Positions 7,801 through 17,795 of a DNA stretch of 64,000 nt are shown here, piece by piece (position 1 is the first letter of the stretch; every line of letters starts with the position of its first letter). The DNA comes from Dryocola boscaweniae (lineage in GTDB: Bacteria > Pseudomonadota > Gammaproteobacteria > Enterobacterales > Enterobacteriaceae), in the NCBI RefSeq assembly GCF_025215095.1, contig NZ_JALHAP010000074.1:1-64000 (forward strand). Direction: 5' to 3'. The position numbers and the translations under genes are program-made. Under the pieces are notes generated by a model, which saw nothing but the letters and a program-made list of their open reading frames with translations, ran no database searches and was not told the DNA's origin.

Positions 7801-10800
7801 CGACAAGCGCCACGTCGCGGTCGGCCACCACGTCCGAACCTTTCACCAGCAGGTTATTGCCCGCATTAACGGTGACGCTGTTCCCGGAAAGCAGGGAACC
7901 TTTTTCGCGCGTGCTGCTGTCCTCGCTGATGGTGTGGGTGGTCTTCTTGCTGAGGAAACCGCCGCTTTTTTTCTTCTCTTCTTTGTAGTGATAGTCGCTT
8001 TCCGTCGCGGTGGTGAGCGTCACGTCACGCCCGGCGTTCAGTCCAATATCGCCTCCAGCCACAACTTCAGAAGCCTCTGCGGTGACATTCCGTCCTGCAA
8101 TAATGGTGGTATCCCCGCCGCTGGCGATTTCCGTGCCCTGCTGGCGCACCGATTCCTGAATTTCTGTTTTTTTCTTTGAACGGTAGCTGTAGCCTTCCGA
8201 TACAGATTCAGCCATCAAGCTGACATCCCGTCCGGCCACAATGGCAGTATTGTTTTCTGAAGCTATTACCGCAGCCTGGCTGCTCACATCACGCCCTGCG
8301 GATAACGTCAGGTTATCACCAGCGGTAACAACGGTGCGGGATATTTCGCTGGCATGCGCTTCACCTTCTCCAGAACGATGTTGCTCTGTCGTTCTGACAG
8401 CATTAAGGTTGATATCATTTCCGGCTGCGAGCAGGGCATTTCCACCTGCATCCACTCGTCCGGCGGTAATATTCAGGTCATGGTCAGCAGAAAGTGAAAT
8501 ATTCTGTTTTCCCGAGACCTGTCCCTGGTCAAGCCGAATATTATTTCCTGCAATAATTGCAACGTCGTTACCAGTAAACTGACTTCCTCTCACCGTTTCG
8601 TTGTCGCTGGTTTTGTGAATGTTCATCGTTTTACGGGAACCACCGCCACTTTTCCCGCTGTAGCGCTGTTTCTCATCCGTCTGGTGTGAGTCCTTCACCG
8701 ACAACAGATTCACATCCCGGCCAGCGCCTACACTCAGAGTGCCGGACGCTGAAACGCTACCCGCCTGACTGTTAACATCCTGACCGACTTTCAGAATGAC
8801 ATTCCCATTTCCCTGTACCGAGGTGGATACATGCTGAATTGTGGACTGTTTTATATAATTGTTTTGATCGCGAATGAGGCTGTCGCTGACCGAGGTGGTG
8901 ACAGTATTCAGATTCAGGTCACGCCCGGCGTTCAGCAACGTCTGGCTGTTCTTACCGCTGTTAACCACCTGCGCCCCGCTAAGGCTGATATCCCGCCCGG
9001 CAGAAAGTGAAAGTTTACCGTTCTCGCCCTGAACGTATATGCCGCCCGTGCGCTCAATGGTGGTACGTTCAAAGCGGTTATTTCCGGCAATGCTTTGTGC
9101 ACTGCGGGTGGTGGTGACCACATTAATGTCGCGCCCGGCGCTCGCCAGCACCGAGTTATTCCCGGCAATCACACCGCCGATATTATTGATATCGGTACGC
9201 GCCAGCAGGCTGACATCTGCGCCCTGAATAGTTCCCGCTTTATTGGTGATATTCTCCGCGTTGAGCTGCACCACTTCTCGTCCGCTGATAGTGCCGCTGT
9301 TCACCAGATCGCTGTTCAGATTCATCACCACATTCTGACCGCCAAGCAGAGCACCGGAACCGTCAATATCGCCCGGCTTCACACGGACATACACCTGCGG
9401 CACCAGTACGGTCTGCCAGCGTCCGTCCGCAAGCTGCACCTGCGAATTAACCAGCCACACCATATCCTCCGTCAGCAGGCTCATCTGTTCTGCGGTCAAC
9501 GCCACGCCGGGGATAAGATTGTACTTTTGCCCGAAAGCGATACCCGCATCCATCAGCGCCTTAAACTGCGTTTCGTCATTACGGTGATCGCCCAGATAAC
9601 GGGAACCTGTCAGCGCAATAATCTGTTCGCGGATCAGTCGCTGTTCGTAATACCCGTCTCCCAGTCGCTTGTGCATATTGTCATGGCTCATGGAGAAGGC
9701 GTTCTGCATATAATCGCTGCCCAGCCACCGTTTGTTGTTGGTGAAACGCGGGTCAGTTTCCACAAGGTAAGCCGCACCGGGTTCAGGATGGGTTTTAAAC
9801 AGGCTGTTGTCCGGTAACTGTGTATTCGGGCCGGTGATTCGGACCACGGTCTGACTGCTGTTGTTCCCGGAGACGCCTTCACTCACCGGCACTTCAAACT
9901 GCTGGCCCGGTTGCAGAACCACCGGCTGGCGCGACGGGAAGTCAGTGCCTGTCACGGTCTGAAGCCCGACACCGATCTCACGTCCATCAATATCTGCGGT
10001 AATGCTTCCCGTACCGCTGATGGTCGTACCGGTGCTCTGTTGCACGGCAGAAGCAAGCTGCATCCCGCTGCCGTTAAAGACGCTGTTGCCTTCCAGCCTG
10101 CCGGGGCGCAGCGTGATGGACTGGATAACCGTCGGCGGCACATAGTCAGAAGTGCTCTTTTTCTGAGAATCGCTGCCTTTGCTGATTTTGCGGGAATAAT
10201 GCGTGACCTGGCCTTCATCGGCTATCCAGCGGCTACCTTCCGGCATCACGTTTTCCACCGCATCCGCCGCGATCCCGAGGGTGCCGCCAGCGACGATCTG
10301 GCTCTTGTCATTCAGCACATGCCCCGCGCTAATGGACATATGGCCGCCGGAGAGAATTTTCCCCGGATCGCTTTCCTTAATGACTTCCTCTTCAATGGTT
10401 CGGATATAGCTGTATTCGTAAAAGTTATCGTTGTTATGCCCGGTATCTTCCGGCGTGTTCAGGTTCAGAAGGTTATCGGCAGAGTTGCGGTCAATAAAGA
10501 CCCCCTCCGCATCCGCGTCCCAGCGATTTGAAGATCCTTTATGCTGATATTCATGTTTCTGCTCCGTGGAGATATGCACCACTTCGGTGGAGAAATGGTC
10601 ATTTATGTTGTTGAGTCGCGCCACGGAAAGCGACATATCCCCGGCAGACTCAATGGTCGAGCTGCGGTTGTTCAGCACGCCATTTTGGCCCGTGGCCATA
10701 CCTTTTGCATCAAGCGCGCCGCCGATCGCCATGTCTCCAGCGCTGTAAATCAGGGCATGATCGCGGTTGTTAATTGTTCCTGCGCCAATATCCACCCGCT

Positions 10801-13800
10801 CGCGCCCGGCGATTGTCGCGGCCGCGTCGTTTTCGGCAAGGTTACTGAGCGTCCCGGCCTGAATACCGACGAAGTCGCCATAGATGCGCCCGGTACCTGT
10901 ATTGTTGAGCGTTCCGGCCTTAAGTAGCGTCCAGTTGCCGTCAATCAGGCCGTAGTTAGTTAGCGTGTTCGCCACCGTAAGCCAGGTATGGCCTGCGGCA
11001 ATTTCACCGGTCGTGCTGTTCAACAGGTTGCCGGAGGTGAGATCCAGCTTCGCCCCTGCCAGCAGCTTGCCATTATTGGTCACAAGGCCCGGGGTGGTGA
11101 GGGTAAAGTTGCCGTTGGCCGTCATCTCTCCGGTATTGAAAATATCCTGACGGCTGCTCAGCACCATATCCCCGAGGGACAGTAGCTGGCCATCCCCGCC
11201 GATGCGGACGGCCTGAACGGTGACGTGTTCTCCTGCCTTCACTACGCCTGCGGTATTGACCAGATTAAGCGCGCTCCCGTCCAGCAACAGCGTGCCCCCC
11301 GCGGCGAGTTCGCCACGGGTATTATCAAGCGTACCGCTGTTCGTGATGGTCAAATTTTGCCCGGTCAGGAGTGTGCCGTTTGTGTTATCCAGCGCTCTGC
11401 TGCTGATAACCACGTTCAGCCCCTCAATGCCTTTCTCTGCGACCTGCGTGTCACGGTTGATCAGCGAGGCGGCGTTAAGCGTGGCCGAGGCTCCGCTGCG
11501 AATAAGCCCCAGAGTATTATTAATCACGCCCTGAGCCGCATTGACCAGCAGCTTGCCGACGCTCTGTATCTGGCCGTTGCGGTTGTCGAGGCTTGCCAGC
11601 GTGAAAGTGGCGGCCTGTTCGCCCACCACACGCCCGCTATTGCTGTTATCGAGCCACGATGCCTTAAGCGTGAAGTCGCTTTTTGCCCCAAGCGTGCCGT
11701 TCTGGTTGTTCAGTCCCGCCGTCGCCAGTTGCATGGTCGCCAGGCTGTAAATTGTCCCCTTCCGGTTATCCAGAAGGTGGCCTGTGGTATCAAGAGTGAC
11801 ACCGTTGCCCTGGATCAGCCCCTCCCGATTATCCGTATCGCTGCGGACGGCGAGCTTAAGCTGTCCCAGCGCCACCAGCGTGCCGGCAATATTGCTGAAA
11901 CGGCTGGTCTCCAGTGCGGCCCGTTGCCCGGCCAGCAGCAGGCCACTATCGTTCAGCAAGGAGCCGGAGGTTATCTGCATGTTCCCCTGACTGGTAACGC
12001 CACCGCTTTCTCCGCTGTTGCGGTTGCTGATATGGTCTGCGGTGAGTACAAGATTGTTACCGCTCTGCACCAGTCCGCCGCTATCGTTGTCAAGGCGCTG
12101 CCCCCCGATCGTCATATTCCCCAGCGCTGCAATCTGCCCCCGCTGGTTTAAGGTCTGCCCTACTGACAAGCGGGCGTCACCTCCGGCAGCCACCGTTCCC
12201 TGCGTGTTATCAAGTTGCGTGGCAGAAATATTCAGATGTTCACCGGAGCTGACCACGCCATCACGGTTATTTAGCGATCCGGCAAGCGCCAGCGCCATAT
12301 CCAGCGCTGCGCTCAGTGCCCCGCCACGGTTATCGACAGAATGCGCCGTCAGTAAGAGGGATGACTCTGAGGCCAGCACGCCGTCACGATTATCAAGGCC
12401 TGCGGTAGTAAGCCGGGTATCACCCCCGGCGATAACGGCACCATGGGTATTATCGAGTTTGCCGCTAGTGATTGTGAGCGCCGTCTGCGCAAAAATGCCG
12501 CCGGTTTCGCCACTGTTCCGGCTGGTGAGCGTCTGGCCGTGTGTGTCAATCACCATGTGGCTACCGGACTGAAGTAATCCGGCATCGTTATTCAGTGCAC
12601 CGCTGCTGATGGTCAGCCCATTTTGTGCCGCGATGGCTCCATCCTGGTTATTAAGTGCCGATGTTCCCAGCAATAACGTGACATTATTTCCGGTGACCAG
12701 CCCCTGCCGGGAGTTCAGCCCTCCCGCAGTGACCGTCATATCTCCGGCGGCGGCAATCTGCCCGCCCGCGTTACCCAGTTGTCCGGTACTGGTTAACGCC
12801 AACTGACCTTTCTCTGCACTGATAAGTCCGCTATCGTTGCTGAGCTGGCCGGTGGTCACGGTCACATTTTTTGCGGCGGTAAGCACACCTTCCCGGCTGT
12901 CGGTCCTGCCGGTGGCGTGAAGCGAAAGACTCCCTGCGTCAGCGGCCAGTATCTGCCCCTGACGGTTATCCAGATGTGTCGTGTTAAGCACAACGTGACC
13001 GTTTGCCGCAATCTGTCCGCCACGGTTATCGGTGCTGTGACGCACATCCAGCGCCATCGTACCCTTGCCGCTCTGCACCAGTTGTCCATCACGGTTAGAC
13101 AAATTGTCCGCCTGAATACTGATACCTTCAGCCAGGGTAGTACTGCCATCCAGCGCCAGGTCCCGCCCTTTAAGCGCAAGCTGGCCGGAAGAAACAATGC
13201 TGCCTCTGTCCCCGATAAAGGCGGCGGACGAAATTGTCAATGTACCTTTGCCCGCATGGATAATCTCACCGTCGCGGTTATCCAGCGAGGACGTCTGAAG
13301 CGTCAGGTCTCTGGCATTGGTGGCAATGGAACCTTCGCGGTTTTCAATAGCGTCCTGATGGCCAAGCGTCAGCGCCTGCGTCCCGCTCTGAACTACCTGC
13401 CCCTGATGGTTCTGAAGACGCTTCGCCGTCAACTGAAGCGTATCGGCTGCAAGCTGACCGCCGCTATTATTGTGCGTACCGGCCGTGGAGGTTTTCAGCG
13501 TCTTATCGGCAGTAACCTGCGCCCCGGCAGTGCTTAAATCTTTTCGCTTTGCATCCAGCGTAATGCTTTTCGCCCGCATCCGACTGCCCGACGCGTCCAG
13601 CCCCTGACCTGCGGCCTGGAGATTACCGCCCGCAACGGCGAGGCCGTTTATCGCAAGTTTGCCCGACGCGGTAAGCGTCAGATCGCCGCTGCTGCCCGTT
13701 TTACCGTCAGGATGCACGCCAGCGGCCAGCGTTCCCGCGGTGGTGCTGGTTATCCGTTCGCCGGAAACCGTCACATTGTGACGTGCCGCGATACTTCCAC

Positions 13801-14968
13801 TGTTATCAACTGTCGTAGAAGCAGCGACCCGGGCGTCCGCCGAAGACCAGAAAGAGCCGCTGTTACGGACATCGCCGGAGGAAGTCACGGTCAGCGTCTT
13901 CTGGCTGAGCATATTGCCGCTGTTGGTGATGCCGCTGGCCGAACCGATCTGCAGCGCGTCCCGGCTACTGAGCTCCCCGGTGTTCTCAATGCGTCCATCT
14001 GCGGTGATGGTAACCAGGCCCGCTTCAGAGCCGATATGTCCGGCATTACGCACCCCAACGCCGCGTTCGGTCCCCCTGAGACGGATTTTGCCGGCATACA
14101 TCCCGCCAACCTGTGAGACATCCAGCGCCAACTGCGGCTTTGTACTGCCGTTATCCGCAAGGATGGCGGTCTGTTCATGAGCCGCATCCACCTTGTTACG
14201 TCCGGTGGTGACCTGAAGATCGTTGGCATGAATGGCCGCGTTCACTTTCACCGCGCGGGCAATAATATCGGTATGATCCTGGCGCGTGGAGTCCAGCCCT
14301 TTACCATCGACCACAATATCGCCGCGATCAACGAGATAGCCGGTGATATTGCCATTTTGCAACTGTGCTGAGCCGGTGGTCAGCGTGGCGCGACCGGCGT
14401 TAATAAAGCCGCAGCCGTTGCAGGTGATACCTGAGGGGCTTGCGATCACCACCTGGGCTTTTTGCCCTGCGACCTCAATATAGCCGTTCAATTTGCTCGG
14501 ATCGCGAGCATTGACTTCGTTAAGAACGATCTTCGCTTCGCCTTTCGCCAGCCACGGGTTGCCCGTTACCATGCCGCCGAGTTGTGTAGCGGTATTTTTA
14601 CGCGAGTTGTTGAGGATCGCTCCTTTCCGATCGACGTCGAACTGGCTGAAGGTGTTACGTGATACGCCACCGGCAGAGGGTGTCTGGATATTGACCTGTG
14701 GTGTACCGTTGGCGGTGCCAATAATGGTCGGCTGCTGATTACCGGGCGCAGATTTGTCCGCCACAATAGCCGCCTGTACCGTCTGTATAGCGCCGATAGC
14801 CAGCCACAGGCTCAGGCTGACGGCGCTGACTTTACCGACCAGACGGGAACGGGTGTGGCCGATACCGGATGCAGGAGAATGCGCTGAACAGGAGCGAGCT
14901 ATCTCGGCGACGACCATCAGCATGCCGCGCGCCTTGTTGAAAATAATACGGTATAAAAGCCTGTTCAT
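4808..14968 (-). CDS. cdiA: CdiA, two-partner-secreted CDI toxin delivery protein (3386 aa)
   Basis: The filamentous effector delivers a C-terminal toxin into neighbouring bacteria. The N-terminus MNRLLYRIIFNKARG is an extended signal peptide (ESPR) running to about residue 67 (QTVQAA). The TPS secretion domain follows (about 70-300, with NPWLAKGEAKIVLNEV). FHA-1 repeats built on LDNRDG or LNNQNG units span about 300-1420. A repeat-poor region at about 1420-1900, with YYEQRLIREQIIALTGSRYLG, should hold the receptor-binding and export-arrest (YP) parts. FHA-2 repeats (AGRDV, AGNN) cover about 1900-2870. The pretoxin domain ends in VENNYL at residue 3142 (nt 5545), followed by a 245-residue toxin region. 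The last 50 residues (KKGDQFYLDGQHKNHLEVF to KGRKL) resemble colicin E3-type RNases. It is fourth-last in the order cdiB, cdiC, cdiA, cdiI, with a 65-base gap after cdiC and GGGAG before the start. The reading frame is intact throughout. Confidence 0.95.
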   Translation of the reverse strand: MNRLLYRIIFNKARGMLMVVAEIARSCSAHSPASGIGHTRSRLVGKVSAVSLSLWLAIGAIQTVQAAIVADKSAPGNQQPTIIGTANGTPQVNIQTPSAGGVSRNTFSQFDVDRKGAILNNSRKNTATQLGGMVTGNPWLAKGEAKIVLNEVNARDPSKLNGYIEVAGQKAQVVIASPSGITCNGCGFINAGRATLTTGSAQLQNGNITGYLVDRGDIVVDGKGLDSTRQDHTDIIARAVKVNAAIHANDLQVTTGRNKVDAAHEQTAILADNGSTKPQLALDVSQVGGMYAGKIRLRGTERGVGVRNAGHIGSEAGLVTITADGRIENTGELSSRDALQIGSASGITNSGNMLSQKTLTVTSSGDVRNSGSFWSSADARVAASTTVDNSGSIAARHNVTVSGERITSTTAGTLAAGVHPDGKTGSSGDLTLTASGKLAINGLAVAGGNLQAAGQGLDASGSRMRAKSITLDAKRKDLSTAGAQVTADKTLKTSTAGTHNNSGGQLAADTLQLTAKRLQNHQGQVVQSGTQALTLGHQDAIENREGSIATNARDLTLQTSSLDNRDGEIIHAGKGTLTISSAAFIGDRGSIVSSGQLALKGRDLALDGSTTLAEGISIQADNLSNRDGQLVQSGKGTMALDVRHSTDNRGGQIAANGHVVLNTTHLDNRQGQILAADAGSLSLHATGRTDSREGVLTAAKNVTVTTGQLSNDSGLISAEKGQLALTSTGQLGNAGGQIAAAGDMTVTAGGLNSRQGLVTGNNVTLLLGTSALNNQDGAIAAQNGLTISSGALNNDAGLLQSGSHMVIDTHGQTLTSRNSGETGGIFAQTALTITSGKLDNTHGAVIAGGDTRLTTAGLDNRDGVLASESSLLLTAHSVDNRGGALSAALDMALALAGSLNNRDGVVSSGEHLNISATQLDNTQGTVAAGGDARLSVGQTLNQRGQIAALGNMTIGGQRLDNDSGGLVQSGNNLVLTADHISNRNSGESGGVTSQGNMQITSGSLLNDSGLLLAGQRAALETSRFSNIAGTLVALGQLKLAVRSDTDNREGLIQGNGVTLDTTGHLLDNRKGTIYSLATMQLATAGLNNQNGTLGAKSDFTLKASWLDNSNSGRVVGEQAATFTLASLDNRNGQIQSVGKLLVNAAQGVINNTLGLIRSGASATLNAASLINRDTQVAEKGIEGLNVVISSRALDNTNGTLLTGQNLTITNSGTLDNTRGELAAGGTLLLDGSALNLVNTAGVVKAGEHVTVQAVRIGGDGQLLSLGDMVLSSRQDIFNTGEMTANGNFTLTTPGLVTNNGKLLAGAKLDLTSGNLLNSTTGEIAAGHTWLTVANTLTNYGLIDGNWTLLKAGTLNNTGTGRIYGDFVGIQAGTLSNLAENDAAATIAGRERVDIGAGTINNRDHALIYSAGDMAIGGALDAKGMATGQNGVLNNRSSTIESAGDMSLSVARLNNINDHFSTEVVHISTEQKHEYQHKGSSNRWDADAEGVFIDRNSADNLLNLNTPEDTGHNNDNFYEYSYIRTIEEEVIKESDPGKILSGGHMSISAGHVLNDKSQIVAGGTLGIAADAVENVMPEGSRWIADEGQVTHYSRKISKGSDSQKKSTSDYVPPTVIQSITLRPGRLEGNSVFNGSGMQLASAVQQSTGTTISGTGSITADIDGREIGVGLQTVTGTDFPSRQPVVLQPGQQFEVPVSEGVSGNNSSQTVVRITGPNTQLPDNSLFKTHPEPGAAYLVETDPRFTNNKRWLGSDYMQNAFSMSHDNMHKRLGDGYYEQRLIREQIIALTGSRYLGDHRNDETQFKALMDAGIAFGQKYNLIPGVALTAEQMSLLTEDMVWLVNSQVQLADGRWQTVLVPQVYVRVKPGDIDGSGALLGGQNVVMNLNSDLVNSGTISGREVVQLNAENITNKAGTIQGADVSLLARTDINNIGGVIAGNNSVLASAGRDINVVTTTRSAQSIAGNNRFERTTIERTGGIYVQGENGKLSLSAGRDISLSGAQVVNSGKNSQTLLNAGRDLNLNTVTTSVSDSLIRDQNNYIKQSTIQHVSTSVQGNGNVILKVGQDVNSQAGSVSASGTLSVGAGRDVNLLSVKDSHQTDEKQRYSGKSGGGSRKTMNIHKTSDNETVRGSQFTGNDVAIIAGNNIRLDQGQVSGKQNISLSADHDLNITAGRVDAGGNALLAAGNDINLNAVRTTEQHRSGEGEAHASEISRTVVTAGDNLTLSAGRDVSSQAAVIASENNTAIVAGRDVSLMAESVSEGYSYRSKKKTEIQESVRQQGTEIASGGDTTIIAGRNVTAEASEVVAGGDIGLNAGRDVTLTTATESDYHYKEEKKKSGGFLSKKTTHTISEDSSTREKGSLLSGNSVTVNAGNNLLVKGSDVVADRDVALVAGNDVSVTAATDTDTSWRFKETKKSGLMGTGGIGITVGTSRSTHDRREAGTTQSQSFSTVGSTGGNVVIAAGNQAHIGGADLIAGKDMSLSGSSVIIDPGHDKRTRDETFEQKKSGLTLALSGAVGGAINNAVNSAQDAKNESDGRLAALQATKSVLSGMQAGQAVALDAADSGNTENPSTNAIGVSASLTTQKSKSEQHVRSDEVTGSTLNAGNNLSITATGKNKGPNSGDIMIAGSQLKAGGDTVLDAKNDILLAGAANTQQTTGKNSSSGGGVGVGIGVGSGGWGISVFANGNSAHGKDKGNGTDWTETTIDSGKTVTIKSGNDTVLDGALVNGNKIVADVGHDLLMSSQQDNNDYDSKQTSVAGGGSFTFGSMSGSAYMSVSQDKMKSRFDSVAEQTGLYAGDGGFDITVGNHTQLDGAVIASTATADKNSLDTGTLGFSDIHNEADFKTEHVGGAFNTGGSIAGQFASNAANALLAGGGNKGHAEGTTQAAVADGTVTIRDKDNQKQDVADLSRDTEHANDSISPIFDKEKEQKRLQEIQLIAEIGSQAADIARTQGEILATNAGKAELAKEGIKEPEKGASKEAWADYNKALTQTDGYKAAQQEWGTGSAIQQGMQAATAAIQGLAGGNIAQAISGAAAPYLAEQIHKLTEGNQEAKAMAHAVVGAVTSYAAGNSALAGAAGAVSGELMAQLVMKQLYPGKKVSELTETEKQTISALGTLAAGLAGGVVGDSSADAVAGAQAGKTSVENNYLSSKQIDAWSAEMKSCQAGGGDCGGIIKKYEELSTAQQQQLISDCATSPATCQQKYGDVLADSMNVKQALDRALGEDIPIKMVYDLTATWAHQMDADGIVASNKVSEHIMAKYGLDQAQADIIAGVALSALGGVSKAGKPKYQPNQGAVGNMKEFLTQPGFGTQIKSATQKTSQIYQGQSVYKASNNIGTTIKKGDQFYLDGQHKNHLEVFDSKGNFKAVLNLDGSINRVKTEAAKGRKL

Positions 14969-15033
14969 GGGCCTTGCTCCCTTTTGTTATTCGTTTTTCC
15001 ATTATTTGTGTGTAGCTGTGGGACGTTTATCCG

Positions 15034-15561
15034 TCAGCAGTGAAGCAACTTGCTCTGCGGAGGATTCAGCGCCTTCCACGCCCGGAATTTATCCCGTGTG
15101 ACGTGCTTGCCCCGAAAGGTTTTGATGCTGGGCCGTATCGCTTCTCCCCGGTGCCAGAGAAAACGGGCGCAATAGTCGGGCAGTATGTCGTCCCGCAGCA
15201 GGCGACTCATTGCACGGGTATGGCCAAAGGGCGCAATGAAATCCCGGAACCACACTCGGTCTCCGCTGCACCAGTCTTCATCCTTTATCATGACCGTCGA
15301 TTCGGTGAGATAGCGTGTCTCTGTTTCCATGTTCAGCCACATCCAACTGAGAAAGAACACCGGACGTTCCTCCTCCGTAACCAGTACATACTGCTGGCGC
15401 TTGACGATCGGCAACAATACCGTGGGCAGGACATGTAACGGCGCATCCCGGTGCATGGCGGAATGCATCCATAACCAGACCGAGGCCCCAAGCACTTCCG
15501 CTTCTGAAACCTGCCCGCCAAGGATCAGCGGTGCCTGTATCTTAAAATTGCCTTGCCGCAT
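15034..15561 (-). CDS. cdiC: CdiC, HlyC-type toxin-activating lysine acyltransferase
   Basis: A 175-residue protein of the RTX-toxin-activating acyltransferase family, which moves a fatty acyl group from acyl-carrier protein to toxin lysines in the cytoplasm. The HlyC catalytic pair is visible: His37 in SAMHRDAP (HlyC His23) and Asp107 in WFRDFIAPFGH (HlyC Asp92), with SGDR before it. The gene starts two bases after the cdiB stop codon and precedes cdiA, the order known for CDI loci that carry an acyltransferase. The likely substrate is CdiA. No RTX toxin gene is present in the window. Which lysines are modified cannot be read from the sequence. Confidence 0.9.
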   Translation of the reverse strand: MRQGNFKIQAPLILGGQVSEAEVLGASVWLWMHSAMHRDAPLHVLPTVLLPIVKRQQYVLVTEEERPVFFLSWMWLNMETETRYLTESTVMIKDEDWCSGDRVWFRDFIAPFGHTRAMSRLLRDDILPDYCARFLWHRGEAIRPSIKTFRGKHVTRDKFRAWKALNPPQSKLLHC

Positions 15562-15563
15562 AC

Positions 15564-17264
15564 TCAGAAATCCATATTTAAACTGAAGCCAAAGGTGACC
15601 GGGCTCGTTTTAAACCCGTCCGGGCGGGAAAAAGGGACGCCAGCAAACAGGTCGTAGCCGATGTTGCGGACATGGCCGCGCAACCCAGCGGCGCCACCGG
15701 CAAGATGGTTACCCGCCAGGTATTCCGTACCTTTACCCCCTACTTCGCCGTAATCCGCTGCCAGATAAAACTCCGTCCCTGATAAGGGCGTCTGCCATGA
15801 CAGGTCGTTGCGTACAGACCAGCCCCGGTCCGCGTTCAGAGTGCGTTCACCGTCAAAGCCGCGGACGGTCCAGCGGCCCCCGATGGAAAACTGATCCTGA
15901 GAAGTAAGCGGTGTATTACTGATTTGACGCTGCCATGCCACGTCATAGCGGAAGATTTGTCCAGCGAGGTCAAAAGGCAGATTCAGGCGGGCATCGGTAC
16001 GCAGAATGCGGCCAAGCGCCGTGGCTTCATCAAACCGCTCTTCGGGGGCTGGCTGTGCTCCAAACCAGCGGGTGCCGCGCTGGTAGCTGACACCTATATC
16101 CAGCGTGGCTGGCCCGACATAATGGCGATGCTGAAGCCCTGCTTTCCATGAAGAGACGTGACGACGCTGCACTTCCACTTCGGTATCGTTGATATAATTG
16201 CGGGTGGTGCGGGTCTGAACGTCAAAAGACGCCGTGGTTTTTTGCGAACTGCTGCGGTGTAATACTTTGCTCAGTTGCGCGGTGAGACTCTGGCTTTTAC
16301 CGCTGTAGCGGTAATCTTCAAAGTAGCCAGCGACGGTCTGATGGTAGTGATAGTCGCTGCCGGTCAGGGAGAACGTCCACCAGCCAATAGGTACAGACCA
16401 ATGGGCGCTGAGGTTCTGATTGCCTTTTTCGCGTCCGGTCTGCAAATCATGGCTAACAGAGAACCAAAACAGGTCGCTCAGCGCCAGCGGGTTATCCAAC
16501 GATAGCGTCATCCCGCCCTGATAACGTCCAGTGGATGTAGTGCCGGAGTCGTCAAGCGACACTCCCAGCCGCCAGAACTTGCTCTGCTGACGCGTAATAA
16601 TGATATCGCTCTCACCGGGTTGTTCTGCCGGGACAATTTCCATCTCGGCCTGCACCGTCGGCAAACGCTGTAGGTTCTCCAGTCCTTGTTCGATATCGCG
16701 TAAATCCAATAGCTCTCCGGCATGCGCCGGAAATGCGCTGTACAGCCAGAACCAGCGGCTGCTGTCCGGCGTCAGTTGTACATTACGAATTTTACCGGGA
16801 ACCACGGTAAGTTGCAGATGGCCGCTTTTCAGATCCTGCGCGGGAGCCAGCACTCTGGATGTCGTCCAGCCATGCGAGATCATCCTGTTCTGGAGCGTGC
16901 TCATCAGCAGGTTAAGCCCCTGCGTTCCCAGACATTTCCCGACGGCCTGGTTAGCAAGACGTTGTAACGGCAGCCAGCGCGGCAATTCACCATGACCTTC
17001 CAGCGCCACATCGTGAATAGTGAAACAGGGAGCTTCAGATGGAAAGGTAATCTGCCCGGACGTACTGACGGGGAGAGATAAACGAATATCAGCGGCGGGC
17101 GGCGTCAACTGCTCTTCCAGAGCCTGCTGGCGCTGTTGCTGAAGAATAAACGGCTCATCGCCGGAAAGCGCATCAACATTATTCGAGACGCAGAAAAGCG
17201 AGATACCAGAACAGACAGAAAGCAGAAGGCGCTTATCTCTTAACGACAGAGGCCAGAATTCCAT
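15564..17264 (-). CDS. cdiB: CdiB, Omp85-type two-partner-secretion transporter
   Basis: A 566-residue outer-membrane protein of the FhaC/ShlB family that exports CdiA across the outer membrane. A signal peptide lies in about the first 33 residues. POTRA domains follow (about 70-215, with [12 protein letters not shown] and [17 protein letters not shown] strands). A 16-strand barrel runs from about residue 220 to the terminal phenylalanine (FGFSLNMDF). [18 protein letters not shown] near residue 440 is the conserved lid-loop VRGF motif. It is the first gene of the cdi operon. The ribosome-binding site is weak, and the promoter must lie in the AT-rich region upstream. Confidence 0.95.
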   Translation of the reverse strand: MEFWPLSLRDKRLLLSVCSGISLFCVSNNVDALSGDEPFILQQQRQQALEEQLTPPAADIRLSLPVSTSGQITFPSEAPCFTIHDVALEGHGELPRWLPLQRLANQAVGKCLGTQGLNLLMSTLQNRMISHGWTTSRVLAPAQDLKSGHLQLTVVPGKIRNVQLTPDSSRWFWLYSAFPAHAGELLDLRDIEQGLENLQRLPTVQAEMEIVPAEQPGESDIIITRQQSKFWRLGVSLDDSGTTSTGRYQGGMTLSLDNPLALSDLFWFSVSHDLQTGREKGNQNLSAHWSVPIGWWTFSLTGSDYHYHQTVAGYFEDYRYSGKSQSLTAQLSKVLHRSSSQKTTASFDVQTRTTRNYINDTEVEVQRRHVSSWKAGLQHRHYVGPATLDIGVSYQRGTRWFGAQPAPEERFDEATALGRILRTDARLNLPFDLAGQIFRYDVAWQRQISNTPLTSQDQFSIGGRWTVRGFDGERTLNADRGWSVRNDLSWQTPLSGTEFYLAADYGEVGGKGTEYLAGNHLAGGAAGLRGHVRNIGYDLFAGVPFSRPDGFKTSPVTFGFSLNMDF

Positions 17265-17633
17265 TTCGATACAACCAATTAAAGGAGAAAAATACTTTTG
17301 ATGAATAACATTCGAAAAAATAATATACGGGATGACTTCTATTTTCTCCTATTTATAAAGGTGAAGAAACTTCTGAAAATAAGACATGCCGTCTAAACAA
17401 AGAGGGATGGTTCGACAGGCGACGTCAGCGCACACAGGCAACCTTGTCTGTACGATTGAATTTTTTATTATCTGTTGAAGGAATCAACTTAAATCTTCGT
17501 GGTGTTTTTACCACTGCTTAAAAAAGTTAATTTTATTAAAGTTACCGTCTTTTTTAATACCACCAACTTAATTTTTAACTTAATTCCCTGGCGATTTATT
17601 GGGTTAATTTGTTGATAAAAAGTATTACTTTAA

Positions 17634-17657
17634 TTGAGGCGGGCATAAGCCCGCCTG
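17634..17657. repeat. 24-base palindromic repeat, copy 1
   Basis: The hairpin GGCGGGCATAAGCCCGCC with TTGA before it and TG after it is repeated exactly at 17796-17819. It has a 7-bp GC stem and a 4-base loop. There is no long T-run, so it looks like a REP-type palindrome or a weak terminator. Confidence 0.75.
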
Positions 17658-17752
17658 AAACTGATGACAAACCTCCCGACATCACAAAACTAAAGGGGGC
17701 CATCATTTAAAAAACAAGGAAAATCAGTTGATTGATTTTCGGCAGATCGGCC

Positions 17753-17788
17753 ACAAAGAAGGAAAAACCACGTTTTCTCCTTCTTTGT
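17753..17788. repeat. Long imperfect hairpin
   Basis: ACAAAGAAGGA at 17753-17763 pairs fully with TCCTTCTTTGT at 17778-17788. A further AAAAC/GTTTT pairing is possible inside, with one bulged C. It lies between the two 24-base repeats, downstream of the biotin carboxylase gene. It may be a transcript end or RNA-stabilising structure. Confidence 0.6.
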
Positions 17789-17795
17789 CAGCGAC

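Noticed and set aside
11225..12151. 308-residue plus-strand frame
   Set aside because: It is a shadow of the FHA-1 repeats of cdiA. The minus frame continues through it with recognisable LDNRDG units.
10700..14070. Possible CRISPR-like periodic repeats
   Set aside because: The periodicity of about 60 bases is the coding of FHA-1 repeats in cdiA. Units are degenerate and there are no unique spacers.
1..17264. Transposase or integrase that could have brought in the CDI island
   Set aside because: I looked for transposase, integrase and insertion-sequence ends in this stretch and found none; the left border lies outside the window.
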